64,000 nucleotides of DNA from Nodularia sp. LEGE 06071. Its GTDB lineage: Bacteria; Cyanobacteriota; Cyanobacteriia; Cyanobacteriales; Nostocaceae. Numbering within the stretch: position 1 is the first letter of the stretch; the number at the start of each line of letters is the position of its first letter. The stretch lies in contig NZ_JADEWH010000007.1 in NCBI RefSeq assembly GCF_015207755.1, positions 182,442-246,441 on the forward strand, written 5' to 3'. Position numbers and translations under genes: made by a program. The notes below the pieces were generated by a model. The model ran no database searches. It was not told the origin of the DNA and saw nothing but the letters and a program-made list of their open reading frames with translations. Of the stretch, positions 54,644-63,971 are shown piece by piece.

Positions 54644-54704
54644 GTAACTGATTAACAATGTCACTTTAGAACAATTAACCCCTAGAGAATTCGCTAACCA
54701 GTTT

Positions 54705-54733
54705 ACAGACGCGATTTTATCACGTCTGTTTTA
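54705..54733 (+). terminator. Rho-independent terminator of rbfA
   Basis: ACAGACG (54705-54711) and CGTCTGT (54723-54729) form a 7-bp stem around CGATTTTATCA, followed by TTTTAA. Confidence 0.75.
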
Positions 54734-55503
54734 ATGTGACTATAACGAAGTGTAAAGAGTTAGTAGTGCCAGGTAGGTAGCAGGACATTTATTTTGAGGT
54801 TAAAGGAAAGAAACAAACACCCCTGCTACAAACCGCTAATCCCAAATACCGCCCCTACGCGCACTGTTTCGTAGCAAAGCGTTTGGATTCATAAGTTAGG
54901 AGTTCACAACAAAATCAAATATTTCATGGCTTGATAAATTTATGGCTCGCACATGATCATGTTCTCGCTGATTAGTTACGTAAACTTTGGTGGCAAATAA
55001 GCCGTCTATTGATTGTTACCATCATCTCAAACCAATTATGACTCAAATTGGCACTCAGCTTGTTCTAATTACTGTTAACCTAACTATAAAGGCAAATTCT
55101 GATATTTTATGGCAAGTGTTTACCGATACAACGCAGCTATTCTCGGTGCTGTAATTGACTAGAAAACTGGTCTGCTTATTTCAGCAATTCTTCACAGATG
55201 TCACATGATGAAGTTTTCCTGGTATATTCCCCCTTCATGTTTGGCAATAGTTGATGGCGATTGTTCTGCGGAAAGTGGCCATCACTCAATACCAAAATTT
55301 CTCAGGTAGAGCTTGAATGTGATTATTTTGTACATCAGTAACCTCATATATGATATACTTCCGCAGATCCATCCATGAGCAAAATTAACAGCAGCAAGAC
55401 CTTGAGGTATATTGGAGATAAATCAAATCTTCTTGCCAGGAAGTTAAGTTAATTACCCTCAGATCACAAATTCAAGTACATTTTTTCTTAAAGTCAGGAT
55501 TTG
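54734..55503. other. Long non-coding region between rbfA and the DUF4327 gene
   Basis: About 770 bp with no open frame above 60 codons. I see no tRNA or known RNA fold. Several short ATG-led frames (for example MASVYRYNAAILGAVID from about 55110) are too short to support. The region may be decayed sequence, or hold an unrecognised small RNA. Confidence 0.45.
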
Positions 55504-55532
55504 TTGACAATCTTAACATTTCTTTAGATAAT
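55504..55532 (+). promoter_or_regulatory. Sigma-70-type promoter upstream of the DUF4327 gene
   Basis: TTGACA, 17 bases, GATAAT. The gene starts 140 nt downstream, and the leader contains a perfect 7-bp hairpin GTTCCCA/TGGGAAC (55618-55639), which might regulate translation. Confidence 0.5.
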
Positions 55533-55672
55533 TTGAAGGTGTATAGCGTCAAAATAAAATCAGTTCCGTATAGCAAACTACAAAACCCTAGCCACAAGTC
55601 GAATCGTTGTCATGTTTGTTCCCAGCATTTTATGGGAACGCTATCTACTTGTAAACTTTGTGAGTAAAAACC

Positions 55673-55918
55673 ATGAGTGTGAATACGGTGCCTTCTATCA
55701 ATTACTACTCTTACTATTCCTTGGATGTAATCCAAGATGAAGCTCGCCGACTGGTGGAAAGGGGAATGGTCAGTCGGCAACAGCCAATATATACTCTGTG
55801 CCAATACATTCCTGCAAGAGAGTGGGTTTGCGTTGAATGTGAGTTAGAAAAATGTGACTTTCTATTACGCGATCGCATTGGCGATCTGATTGGTCGTGAA
55901 CAATGGGAAAACGACTAA
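55673..55918 (+). CDS. DUF4327-family protein
   Basis: 81 residues. The family pattern is YYSYYSLDVIQDEARRLVER, GMVSRQQPIYTLCQYIPARE and RDRIGDLIGREQWEND. Soluble, helical, cyanobacteria-specific; function unknown. Strong promoter and hairpin leader upstream. Downstream lies a repeat region with TnpB remnants. Confidence 0.9.
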   Translation: MSVNTVPSINYYSYYSLDVIQDEARRLVERGMVSRQQPIYTLCQYIPAREWVCVECELEKCDFLLRDRIGDLIGREQWEND

Positions 55919-56133
55919 ATCAGTATGTTCAGTATGTGATTCAGATTTTGGATTGGGAGTTTATTTTCGATGTCTATATTTGATAGCAAGCAATTGAGTG
56001 CTTGATTTGAGGGCTAATCTCTAGTTTTGATTTCTACAAGCCGCACAGTCGTGACTTCTAGTCATGTGTTAGACGCTCCATATTTCTATGTTGAGAATGG
56101 TATATGGTAGCGTATTATGGTAGATTTACTTAA
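55919..56133. other. AT-rich spacer with a hairpin
   Basis: 215 bp, part of the 532-bp gap before the next gene. It includes GTGACT-TCT-AGTCAT (56049-56063), a hairpin similar to those at IS200/IS605 ends. No gene seen. Confidence 0.4.
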
Positions 56134-56260
56134 ATAGCCGCCGTCAGTGCGCCGGATGCTCTAAACGCCTGTGGAGAACTTGTAACTCCTGGATTCATCC
56201 CATCCAGTCCAAGATAAGTGAAGCAAGAATCACGCGACTTCAAGTCGTGGGAGGTGCAAA
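56134..56260 (+). mobile_element. IS200/IS605 remnant: TnpB C-terminus and right end
   Basis: One frame gives SAPDALNACGELVTPG, a stop, then VKQESRDFKSWE, resembling the C-terminus of cyanobacterial TnpB. The KQES codons (56221-56232) run into a hairpin CGACTT/AAGTCG (56235-56247), in the position of the right-end hairpin and of the omega RNA end. Compare the remnant at 23574-23892, which has the same ACG and KQES features. The rest of the element is gone. Confidence 0.45.
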
Positions 56261-56413
56261 TATATTTCCCCATCCAGAATCTTAGTTTTGCCATTAACGC
56301 AGAAGCATTAGAATCTGAATTTATAGAATTTTTCAAGTTAGGAATGCGTTGAGGCCAGTTTTTGCCTAGACCCGCCGTGATAACTTGGGTATCTGAATAT
56401 AGATTTGCTGACC

Positions 56414-56441
56414 GGGGTAGCTTAACATATTAAGCTGCCCC
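56414..56441. terminator. Strong hairpin between the remnant and the 117-residue gene
   Basis: GGGGTAGCTTAA (56414-56425) and TTAAGCTGCCCC (56430-56441): 12-bp stem with one wobble and a 4-nt loop. On the plus strand it is followed by GCTAATTTTTT, a good terminator; on the minus strand it lies 10 bp past the stop of the 117-residue gene and may act there too. Confidence 0.6.
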
Positions 56442-56450
56442 GCTAATTTT

Positions 56451-56804
56451 TTAGCCGACTTGTTCGAGATATTGGTTAACGTCTTCAATAATTCGCGTCA
56501 GTTCAGCTTCTGTAGTTAAGCGAATATTGAGATCGCGAACAGTCAGCAGGACTTTAGCAGCAAAGGGAGTCGGCCAAATATTGGGATTACAAAAAACTTC
56601 TAAAAATACATCACCTGTGTAGCGATACTCCACGGGTGGCTGAGGAGTAACTTTACCGCCGCCTGGGGTGGGTTTAGCGGCAACAGTTTTCAAGCGTTCC
56701 ATTAATTGATCCGTTGCTGCCTTTAATTCCCGTGCCGCCTGGGGTGAAAAACTGAAGGAGACAGAACCTTCAACCAGATTCAGTGTCAGAGGAGTTGAAG
56801 ACAT
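56451..56804 (-). CDS. Conserved cyanobacterial hypothetical protein
   Basis: 117 residues, soluble, no named family recognised. The N-terminus is beta-rich (LTLNLVEGSVSFSFSP), then a helix (AARELKAATDQLMERLKTVA), a Pro/Gly linker (residues 43-57), and a C-terminal alpha/beta part (VFLEVFCNPNIWPTPFAAKV). No catalytic motif. Its divergent neighbour is a truncated cation-efflux gene. Confidence 0.65.
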   Translation of the reverse strand: MSSTPLTLNLVEGSVSFSFSPQAARELKAATDQLMERLKTVAAKPTPGGGKVTPQPPVEYRYTGDVFLEVFCNPNIWPTPFAAKVLLTVRDLNIRLTTEAELTRIIEDVNQYLEQVG

Positions 56805-56857
56805 GAGTTATTTATAAAAAAGATTGATAATTATCTATTTTACCGGAATAGGTGATC

Positions 56858-57196
56858 TGATATCTGGCTAGGTCAGTCTTAAAAACTAATTTACCTTGGC
56901 TTGTAGATCAAATGGCGATCGCCGAAGGCGGGGCTTTGCCCATCGCCCCAGAAACAATTCATGCCATCTCGACTGCTGTTCCGGGAGTGATTAATTGTCA
57001 TGACATCGCTTCACGGGGTGTTCTCGGTCGCCAAGTCTTCATTGAAATGCATTTAATCGTCGATGCACCAGATGTAGAAACTGCCCATCGGATTACCGAA
57101 GCAGTAGAAAGGCGACTAGAACAACGTTTCAGTCCCGTGAGGATTTTAATTCATCTCGAACCACCAACATACCAGTCTGAGCAAATTAGCTTTTGA
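56858..57196 (+). pseudogene. 3' fragment of a cation diffusion facilitator (CDF) gene
   Basis: The frame (also read from ATG 56912 as 94 residues) begins VLKTNLPWLVDQMAIA and continues with PETIHAISTAVPGVINCHDI, SRGVLGRQVFIEMHLIVDAP and the His-rich end FSPVRILIHLEPP. This is the cytoplasmic dimerisation domain of CDF metal-efflux proteins; the six-span membrane domain is missing. Eight residues (EGGALPIA) in MAIA-EGGALPIA-PETIH look like a repeat insertion. As it stands it cannot transport metal, but a small soluble domain might still be made. Its end overlaps the response regulator gene by 11 bp, tail to tail. Confidence 0.7.
56924..56947 (+). repeat. 24-bp mini-insertion with 6-bp duplication at a HIP1 site
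   Basis: GAAGGCGGGGCTTTGCCC inserted after GCGATCGCC, then ATCGCC repeated. It adds eight in-frame codons to the CDF remnant. The block has a GGGGC-TTT-GCCC type hairpin. Confidence 0.6.
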
Positions 57197-57620
57197 AAGG
57201 ATGATTGTTATGGACAAAATTCATCAAATTGGCGACTGTGATCACTAACTCTTCTGGGTCAACTGGTTTCGCTACATGAATTTGAAAGCCAGCCTCTAAA
57301 GCCCGGATACGATCCTCCGGATCAGCATAGGCCGTTAAAGCAACTGCGGGGACTTGTCCACCTCTGTCTTTTGTTAACGCCCGTACTTTCCGGATGAAGC
57401 TGTAGCCATCTTCCCCAGGCATAGCAATATCACAGATACACACATCAGGCTGCAACTCAGGTAAAACTTCTAGTGCGGCGGCGGCTGACTCAACTGTTGT
57501 CACAGTGGCACCATCTGCTGCTAAAACAGTAGTAATATAAAAGCGGCTATCCTCATCATCATCCACTACGAGAATCCTGAAGCCAGCAAGAGCCAGAGAA
57601 GTTGGGATAAATTCTTCCAT
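57186..57620 (-). CDS. Single-domain response regulator
   Basis: 144 residues. Receiver domain with acidic pocket LVVDDDED (Asp20-22), phospho-acceptor Asp64 in VCICDIAMPGEDG, Thr in VALTAYAD and Lys in VAKPVDPEEL. No output domain, so it passes phosphate to another protein or works by binding. It is not next to its kinase; the phytochrome cluster starts 497 bp away on the other strand. Confidence 0.93.
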   Translation of the reverse strand: MEEFIPTSLALAGFRILVVDDDEDSRFYITTVLAADGATVTTVESAAAALEVLPELQPDVCICDIAMPGEDGYSFIRKVRALTKDRGGQVPAVALTAYADPEDRIRALEAGFQIHVAKPVDPEELVITVANLMNFVHNNHPFKS

Positions 57621-58116
57621 TAGGTTGGGAAAGTAAGAGTTATTGGTAACTGATTGCTTGTCTTTGTCTTACAGACCATGCCATTGGCAATTCTACTGCG
57701 ATCGCGTCATTTTTTACCAAGAAATAATTTTCTTTTGCCAGCAGCAATAGCGGACATTTTAATTACCTGCTCGCAAACGACCTAGTTTAATTTTGTATTA
57801 AAAGTTACAGCTTAATTCCACAAGTAATTCAGTTGCTGGAAATGTTGCAATTAAAATTAATAACAATACAACTTACTTTACAATCCGCTAAATCAAGATT
57901 TAAGCAAAAATACCGCAATTTTAAATGAATTATCAACTCTCCTTTCACTGCTCAAGAGTCAATAGCACAGATCCGATTAATTATGCCTTCACTATAGTTA
58001 TCCTGGGAATAGAGACTATCCAAATCCCAGCAATAGGAGGGTTTTACAAATCAAACAGGACTGCTACCGCACAAGATTAGTGTCTCACGACAACTTGTAA
58101 TCACCAGGAGTTAAAC
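57621..58116. other. Intergenic region upstream of the phytochrome cluster
   Basis: 496 bp, AT-rich, no gene. It separates the divergent response regulator and phytochrome genes and must contain both promoters; no consensus was clear by eye. Confidence 0.5.
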
Positions 58117-60375
58117 GTGAGTAATAACGATATTACTATCTCTTTCACAGTTGACCTCAGTAACTGTAATAAAGAGCCAATTCATATTCCTGGCTCAATT
58201 CAGCCTCATGGAGTTTTATTTGCCCTAAAAGAAGCAGATTTAACTATCCTGCAAGTCAGCGAGAATACATTAAATGTATTTGGTTTGCGACCCGAAGAAT
58301 TACTAAACAAAAAATTAAGCGATTTGCTCGATTCAGACCAAATTAGTTTACTAAAAGATTCTTTAAATCAAGAAGATTTATTAATTGTTAATCCCATTGA
58401 ATTGACCATCAATTTGGACAATGAAACCGTGCTTTTTGATGGTATTCTTCACCGTAATCAGGGAATTGTAATTTTAGAATTAGAACCTACAAACTTAGAT
58501 AAAAGTCATGGTTTTTTCAAATTTTACCATTTAGTCAAAGTAGCAATGTCAAAGCTACAATCTGCATCTAATTTAGCAGAAATTAGTCAGATTATAGTCA
58601 AACAAGTTCAGAAGATTACTAGTTTTGATAGAGTAATGCTCTATCGATTTGATCAAAATTGGCATGGTACAGTGATTGCTGAAGAAAAACAAGAATATCT
58701 GGCAGCTTATTTGGGGTTACATTACCCAGCTTCGGATATTCCCACACAAGCCAGAAAACTCTATACTCAAAACTGGCTGAGACTAATACCAAATACATAC
58801 TATCAGCCTGTGGCCATTGTGCCAACCAATAATCCTCTGACTGAGGAACCTTTAGATTTAAGCAGGTCAGTTTTAAGGAGTGTCTCGCCTTTACACATTG
58901 AGTATATGCATAATATGGGCGTGACTGCATCCATGTCAATTTCCATTATCAAAGATGGAAACCTATGGGGACTAATTGCTTGTCATCATCAATCACCTAA
59001 ATATATTCCCTATGAAATTCGTAACGCCTGCGAATTGTTGGGGCAAATGGCATCTTTACAAATGGCGGCTAAAGAAGATAGCGAAGATGTGGAAGATAAG
59101 ATTCAGGTGAAATCTTGCCATTCCAAGTTAGTGGAGTATATGACATTAGAAAATAACTTCATTGATGGTTTAATTAACAACCAACCAAATCTCCTCAATC
59201 TGGTGAATGCTCAAGGAGCAGCAGTGTGTTTTCATGGTAATTATTCTACAGTTGGTAAAACTCCTGAACAACAAGATATTCAAGATTTAGTGGAATGGAT
59301 AAATCAAAACCAGCAAGAGGAAATTTTCTACACTGATGCGCTAGCTGAAGTTTACCCACAGGCAGAAAAATTGCGGGATGTTGCTAGTGGTTTGATGGCA
59401 CTTTCAATTTCCAAAAGTCAAAAAAATTATGTTTTGTGGTTTCGTCCAGAGGTAGTGCAAACTGTAACTTGGGGTGGGAATCCAAATAAACCTGTAGAAG
59501 TGAAACAAAATGGCAGTATCCGCCTATCACCCCGTAAATCTTTTGAATTATGGCAAGAAACTGTACTATTAAAATCACTTGCTTGGAAACCCTATGAAGT
59601 GAATGCAGCGCTGGAATTAAGAAGTGCAATTATTGGCATGGTGCTGCGGAAAGCCGATGAACTAGCACAGTTGAATATTGAACTAGAACGCAGTAATAAC
59701 GAATTAGATGCCTTTGCCTATATTGCTTCTCATGATTTAAAAGAACCACTGCGCGGTATTCACAATTACTCTAACTTCCTGATTGAAGATTATGGTGATA
59801 CCCTCAACGAAGAAGGTAAAAACAAATTAAAAACATTGATTCGTCTCACCCAGAGGATGGAGGATTTAATCGATTCGCTGCTGCATTTTTCTCGCTTGGG
59901 GAGAGTAGACCTTTCCATGCAGGAAACAGACCTCAATGATTTGGTGCATCGCAGTTTAGACTTATTGAGCGCCCGCATTGAAGAGATTCACATAGATATT
60001 CAAATTCCCCGACCGCTACCTACAATATATTGCGATCGCGTCCAATTAGGCGAAGTCTTTAATAATTTGATTGCTAACTCCATCAAGTACAACGATAAAG
60101 CCGAAAAATGTATTGAAATTGGTTATATAGATGAATCGCCATTGCCAATCACATTCTACGTGCGAGATAATGGGATCGGTATTCGAGAGAAACACTTTGA
60201 AGCAATTTTTCGGATTTTCAAACGACTACACGGACCGACTAAATATGGTGGAGGGACTGGGGCGGGATTGACGATCGCCAAAAAAATCGTAGAACGACAT
60301 GGCGGTAAAATTTGGGTGGATTCAGCCTACGGTCAGGGTAGTACATTTTATTTCACATTACAAGGAGTGGACTAA
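58117..60375 (+). CDS. cphB: CphB-type phytochrome histidine kinase (biliverdin-binding class)
   Basis: 752 residues: PAS, GAF, PHY, HisKA and ATPase domains. In the GAF domain the usual Cys at position 259 is Leu ([15 protein letters not shown], Leu259-His260), while Cys17 is in [15 protein letters not shown] near the N-terminus. This is the pattern of CphB of Calothrix and of bacteriophytochromes that attach biliverdin at the N-terminal Cys. PASDIP (Asp207) is present. The kinase H-box [14 protein letters not shown] has His539. GTG start with AGGAG 11 bases upstream. Red/far-red light input is likely. It is followed by its response regulator 4 bp downstream. Confidence 0.9.
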   Translation: MSNNDITISFTVDLSNCNKEPIHIPGSIQPHGVLFALKEADLTILQVSENTLNVFGLRPEELLNKKLSDLLDSDQISLLKDSLNQEDLLIVNPIELTINLDNETVLFDGILHRNQGIVILELEPTNLDKSHGFFKFYHLVKVAMSKLQSASNLAEISQIIVKQVQKITSFDRVMLYRFDQNWHGTVIAEEKQEYLAAYLGLHYPASDIPTQARKLYTQNWLRLIPNTYYQPVAIVPTNNPLTEEPLDLSRSVLRSVSPLHIEYMHNMGVTASMSISIIKDGNLWGLIACHHQSPKYIPYEIRNACELLGQMASLQMAAKEDSEDVEDKIQVKSCHSKLVEYMTLENNFIDGLINNQPNLLNLVNAQGAAVCFHGNYSTVGKTPEQQDIQDLVEWINQNQQEEIFYTDALAEVYPQAEKLRDVASGLMALSISKSQKNYVLWFRPEVVQTVTWGGNPNKPVEVKQNGSIRLSPRKSFELWQETVLLKSLAWKPYEVNAALELRSAIIGMVLRKADELAQLNIELERSNNELDAFAYIASHDLKEPLRGIHNYSNFLIEDYGDTLNEEGKNKLKTLIRLTQRMEDLIDSLLHFSRLGRVDLSMQETDLNDLVHRSLDLLSARIEEIHIDIQIPRPLPTIYCDRVQLGEVFNNLIANSIKYNDKAEKCIEIGYIDESPLPITFYVRDNGIGIREKHFEAIFRIFKRLHGPTKYGGGTGAGLTIAKKIVERHGGKIWVDSAYGQGSTFYFTLQGVD

Positions 60376-60379
60376 AGCC

Positions 60380-60835
60380 ATGATTGGTAATTTTGCCAGA
60401 CCTTTATTAGTCATTGAAGATAGCGACGAAGACTTTGAAGCCTTTAGTCGAATCATGAAAAAACAATCGGTGGTCAATCCTGTCTTTCGCTGTAAAGATG
60501 GCGAAGAGGCGCTAGACTTTCTTTACCGCAATGGGTCTTACCGTGATAGGCAAAAATATCCTCGTCCCGCGATTATTTTACTCGATTTAAATTTACCGGG
60601 AACTGATGGGCGAGAAATTTTAGAACAAATTAAGCAGGATGACAATTTCAAACATATCCCTGTAGTTGTATTCACCACGTCATCTAATCCTAAAGATATT
60701 GAAATATGTTACAGATATTGTGTTGCTAGTTATATATTAAAACCAATTGATATTAATAGATTGGTGGAAACTATTCAAACTTTCGTCACTTATTGGTTAG
60801 ATATTGTAATTCTTCCTGATGCTGTTAACAATTAG
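60380..60835 (+). CDS. rcpB: Response regulator partner of the phytochrome (RcpB type)
   Basis: 151 residues from the ATG at 60380 (4 bp after the phytochrome stop; AAGGAG 13 bases upstream). Single receiver domain: [14 protein letters not shown] (acidic pocket), Asp69 in [15 protein letters not shown], Thr in VVFTTSSN and Lys in YILKPIDI. The Rcp1-like layout, with an extended loop after DFLYRNG and a C-terminal helix, marks the phytochrome-linked class. The same operon continues with the hybrid kinase 2 bp later. Confidence 0.92.
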   Translation: MIGNFARPLLVIEDSDEDFEAFSRIMKKQSVVNPVFRCKDGEEALDFLYRNGSYRDRQKYPRPAIILLDLNLPGTDGREILEQIKQDDNFKHIPVVVFTTSSNPKDIEICYRYCVASYILKPIDINRLVETIQTFVTYWLDIVILPDAVNN

Positions 60836-60837
60836 TT

Positions 60838-63800
60838 ATGGCGCAACCGCTAACTGTTTTAATTGTCGATGATTCTCCTGAAGACCGCCAGGCTTATCGT
60901 CGTTATCTGCTGCAAGACCAAGAATATAGCTACACAATTCTCGAAGAAGAATCGGGTGAAGGAGCATTGAAATTATGTCAGCAGTTTCAGCCTGATGCTA
61001 TTTTATTAGATTTTTTACTGCCAGACTTGGACGGTTTAGAATTTATGGCGGAATTAAAACAGCAATCACAGAAAACCATACCAGCCGTGATTATGTTAAC
61101 TGGTTATGGTAACGAAGCTGTGGCGGTACAGGCCATGAAAAGCGGTGTCCAAGACTATTTAGTTAAGGGACAAACCACTGGTGAGTATTTGCGCTCAACG
61201 ATGCACTCCGCAATTAAAAATGCTCAACTAAGTCAAGAGTTGCAACGCAGTGAGGAACGTTTCCGCACCTCCGTGGAGAATATGCTCGATTGTTTTGGCA
61301 TTTTTTCTGCCGTGCGACATGAGACGGGCCAAATACTCCAGTTTCGTGTTGATTATATGAACGCCGCAGCTTGTAAATTTAGCCAGAGGATTTCAGGAGA
61401 ACAGGGCAAATATCTGTGCAAAATCCTGCTGAATATGCGCGAAAATGGCTTGTTTGAAGAATGTTGCCAAGTGATAGAAACGGGTCAGCCTTTAGTTAAA
61501 GAATCACTCATTTATACTTCTTTAAATAGTCAACAGCAATTAACCAGAGTTATTGATATTCGCATCACTAAAATGGAGGATGGCTTCGTCGCAGCTTGGC
61601 GAGATGTGACCGACAAAAAATGGGCTGAAGCAAAATTAAGGGAGAGTCAGCAGTTCATTGAACGGATTGCCGATACCACACCGGGAATTTTATACGTTTA
61701 TGATTTGCTGGCACAGCAGAATGTCTATACGAATAGTCAGATTATTAACCTACTGGGTTATACTGTCCCACAAATTCAAGGTATGGATACTAATTTTCTC
61801 TCATCTTTAATGCATCCTGAAGATTGGGGGCGATTTCTGGAACATCTGCAACTAATCAACGTAGCTGACAATGGTGACATTCTGGAATTTGAATATCGGA
61901 TGCGACACGCCAATGGTGAATGGCGGTGGTTTTTTAGTCGGGATACTATATTCAATAGAAATGTTGACGGTTCGCCGCGCCAAATTGTGGGTACAGCTTT
62001 TGATATTACGGCGCGGAAGCAAGTAGAGTCAGAGTTAAGTTTAAGCAACGAGCGGTTCCATCTAGCAGCAGCAGCGGTCAATTGTCTAATTTATGACCGG
62101 GATATTAAAAACAATATTGTTCACAGAACTGAAGGACTGACCCGGATTTTGGGCTACTCCTTGGAAGAAACCGACCTAAAGGCTGAATGGTGGTTAGAGA
62201 AGGTTCACCCCGAAGATAGAGAACTACTAGACAATCAATTTATAGATGTTCTTGACAGTGAAAACTACTATACTGTGGAGTATAGAATGCGTCATAAAGA
62301 CCAACGATATCTGTATGTATTAGATCAGGGAATCATTGTCCGAGATCCTGATGGTGAGATTATCCGCACAGTGGGCAGTGTCACCGATATTAGCGAACGC
62401 AAACAAGCTGAAGCTGCTTTACAAAAAAGTGAAACTAAATTCCGCCGCATTGTGGAATCGAATATAGTTGGAGTATATTTTGGTGACTTTAGCGGTGGAA
62501 TTTATGAAGCCAACGACGCTTTTCTGGAAATGTTTGGCTACACCCGTGGGGAACTGGAAGCCGGAAATATTCACTGGGATGAGATGACACCGCCAGATTA
62601 CCAAGACCTTGACCAGGAAAAAATTCAGGAATTACAAACTTCTGGAGTTTGTACGCCGTTTGAGAAGGAGTATCTTCGCAAAGATGGCACTCGTGTTCCT
62701 GTATTATTAGGCATTGCTTTAATTGGGGGTAGAGAAAAAGAAGGTTATAGCGTGTGCTTTGTTCTTGACCTCACCCAACGCAAACAGGCTGAAATCGCTT
62801 TGCGCGCAAGTGAGGAACGCTATCGTTATTTATCCAATGCAATACCACAACTTGTCTGGATTTGCAATATTGATGGTGAATATGATCATGTGAATCAACG
62901 ATGGTGTGAATTCACTGGGCAAACGATTGAGGAAGCGATGGGGGTGGGCTGGACAAAAGTTATACATCCAGATGATATGCAAATAGCTATCCAGGCCTGG
63001 ATGAACGCTTTGCAGACTGGAAAACCTTATGAACAGGAAATGCGCTACAAAAGATTTGACGGTAGCTATCGTTGGCATTTAGCAAGGGGTGTGCCGATTC
63101 AGAATGAACAAGGACGGATTATGAAGTGGTTTGGTACCAGCACTGATATCGACCATCGCAAGCAATTGGAAGCGGAACGGAATCAACTGTTGCAGCTAGA
63201 ACAAGCGGCACGCAATGCTGCTGAAAAAGCCAACCAAACTAAAGATGAGTTTGTGGCTATGGTATCTCATGATTTGCGATCGCCACTCAATGCCATTCTC
63301 GGTTGGGCAAAATTACTGCGGACTCGTGAACTAGATCCAGATACCATTACCAATGCCTTAGAAACCATTGAACGCAATGCTCAATCTCAGGCAAAACTCC
63401 TAGAAGATTTGTTAAATATGTCCCGCATCCTCCGGGGTCAGTTGCAGCTGGAAGTCCGCCCAATCAACTTGGTTAGCCTTGTCAAGGAATCTGTGGAGAC
63501 TGCTTACCCATCGGCTAATGCTAAGGGCATTCATTTAGAATCTATCATTGATGAATCTATTCCCCCGATTGTCGGTGATGCTAACCGCCTGCTACAAGTT
63601 TTAGGTAATTTACTTTCCAACGCCATTAAGTTCACTCCATCCGGGGGACGAGTGGAAGTGCGATTAGCACAAAGTTGTGAGTCCTCAATCCTCATCGAGG
63701 TGAATGACACAGGTCTGGGGATCAAACCAGAATTTCTGCCCTACGTGTTTGAACGGTATCGTCAGGCAGATTGTATTTCTAGACACAGTGGTTTAGGTTT

Positions 63801-63909
63801 GGGTTTAGCGATCGCTCGTCATTTAGTACAATTACACAGAGGGACTATTCAAGCGCATAGCCAGGGCGAAGGGCTAGGGGCTACTTTTACCATCACGTTA
63901 CCTTTGTAG
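60838..63909 (+). CDS. Hybrid sensor kinase: receiver, multiple PAS/PAC, HisKA, ATPase
   Basis: 1023 residues. N-terminal receiver (VLIVDDSPEDRQAYRRYLL; Asp58 in AILLDFLLPDLDG) followed by about five PAS/PAC modules (EERFRTSVENMLDCFGIFSA; PAC ends with DITARKQ, DISERKQAE and DLTQRKQAE), then HisKA (MVSHDLRSPLNAILGW, His811) and ATPase (NLLSNAIKFTPSGG, LGLGLAIARHLVQLH). No membrane segments. The N-terminal receiver suggests it receives phosphate, perhaps from the phytochrome, and then signals on. Start is 2 bp after rcpB, so one operon. Confidence 0.93.
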   Translation: MAQPLTVLIVDDSPEDRQAYRRYLLQDQEYSYTILEEESGEGALKLCQQFQPDAILLDFLLPDLDGLEFMAELKQQSQKTIPAVIMLTGYGNEAVAVQAMKSGVQDYLVKGQTTGEYLRSTMHSAIKNAQLSQELQRSEERFRTSVENMLDCFGIFSAVRHETGQILQFRVDYMNAAACKFSQRISGEQGKYLCKILLNMRENGLFEECCQVIETGQPLVKESLIYTSLNSQQQLTRVIDIRITKMEDGFVAAWRDVTDKKWAEAKLRESQQFIERIADTTPGILYVYDLLAQQNVYTNSQIINLLGYTVPQIQGMDTNFLSSLMHPEDWGRFLEHLQLINVADNGDILEFEYRMRHANGEWRWFFSRDTIFNRNVDGSPRQIVGTAFDITARKQVESELSLSNERFHLAAAAVNCLIYDRDIKNNIVHRTEGLTRILGYSLEETDLKAEWWLEKVHPEDRELLDNQFIDVLDSENYYTVEYRMRHKDQRYLYVLDQGIIVRDPDGEIIRTVGSVTDISERKQAEAALQKSETKFRRIVESNIVGVYFGDFSGGIYEANDAFLEMFGYTRGELEAGNIHWDEMTPPDYQDLDQEKIQELQTSGVCTPFEKEYLRKDGTRVPVLLGIALIGGREKEGYSVCFVLDLTQRKQAEIALRASEERYRYLSNAIPQLVWICNIDGEYDHVNQRWCEFTGQTIEEAMGVGWTKVIHPDDMQIAIQAWMNALQTGKPYEQEMRYKRFDGSYRWHLARGVPIQNEQGRIMKWFGTSTDIDHRKQLEAERNQLLQLEQAARNAAEKANQTKDEFVAMVSHDLRSPLNAILGWAKLLRTRELDPDTITNALETIERNAQSQAKLLEDLLNMSRILRGQLQLEVRPINLVSLVKESVETAYPSANAKGIHLESIIDESIPPIVGDANRLLQVLGNLLSNAIKFTPSGGRVEVRLAQSCESSILIEVNDTGLGIKPEFLPYVFERYRQADCISRHSGLGLGLAIARHLVQLHRGTIQAHSQGEGLGATFTITLPL

Positions 63910-63936
63910 CTAATTTACGGATGTCTGAGACTTTCT

Positions 63937-63971
63937 GTATTATCTGCTGTGCGATTGGTATTATCTGCTGT
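63937..63971 (+). repeat. Two 14-bp direct repeats 21 bp apart
   Basis: GTATTATCTGCTGT occurs at 63937-63950 and 63958-63971, a 21-bp period equal to two helical turns. It lies after the hybrid kinase stop and before the window end, possibly in a promoter of a gene outside the window. Confidence 0.5.

Noticed and set aside
55673..55918. Minus-strand open frames opposite the DUF4327 gene
   Set aside because: They are shadows of a well-supported gene.
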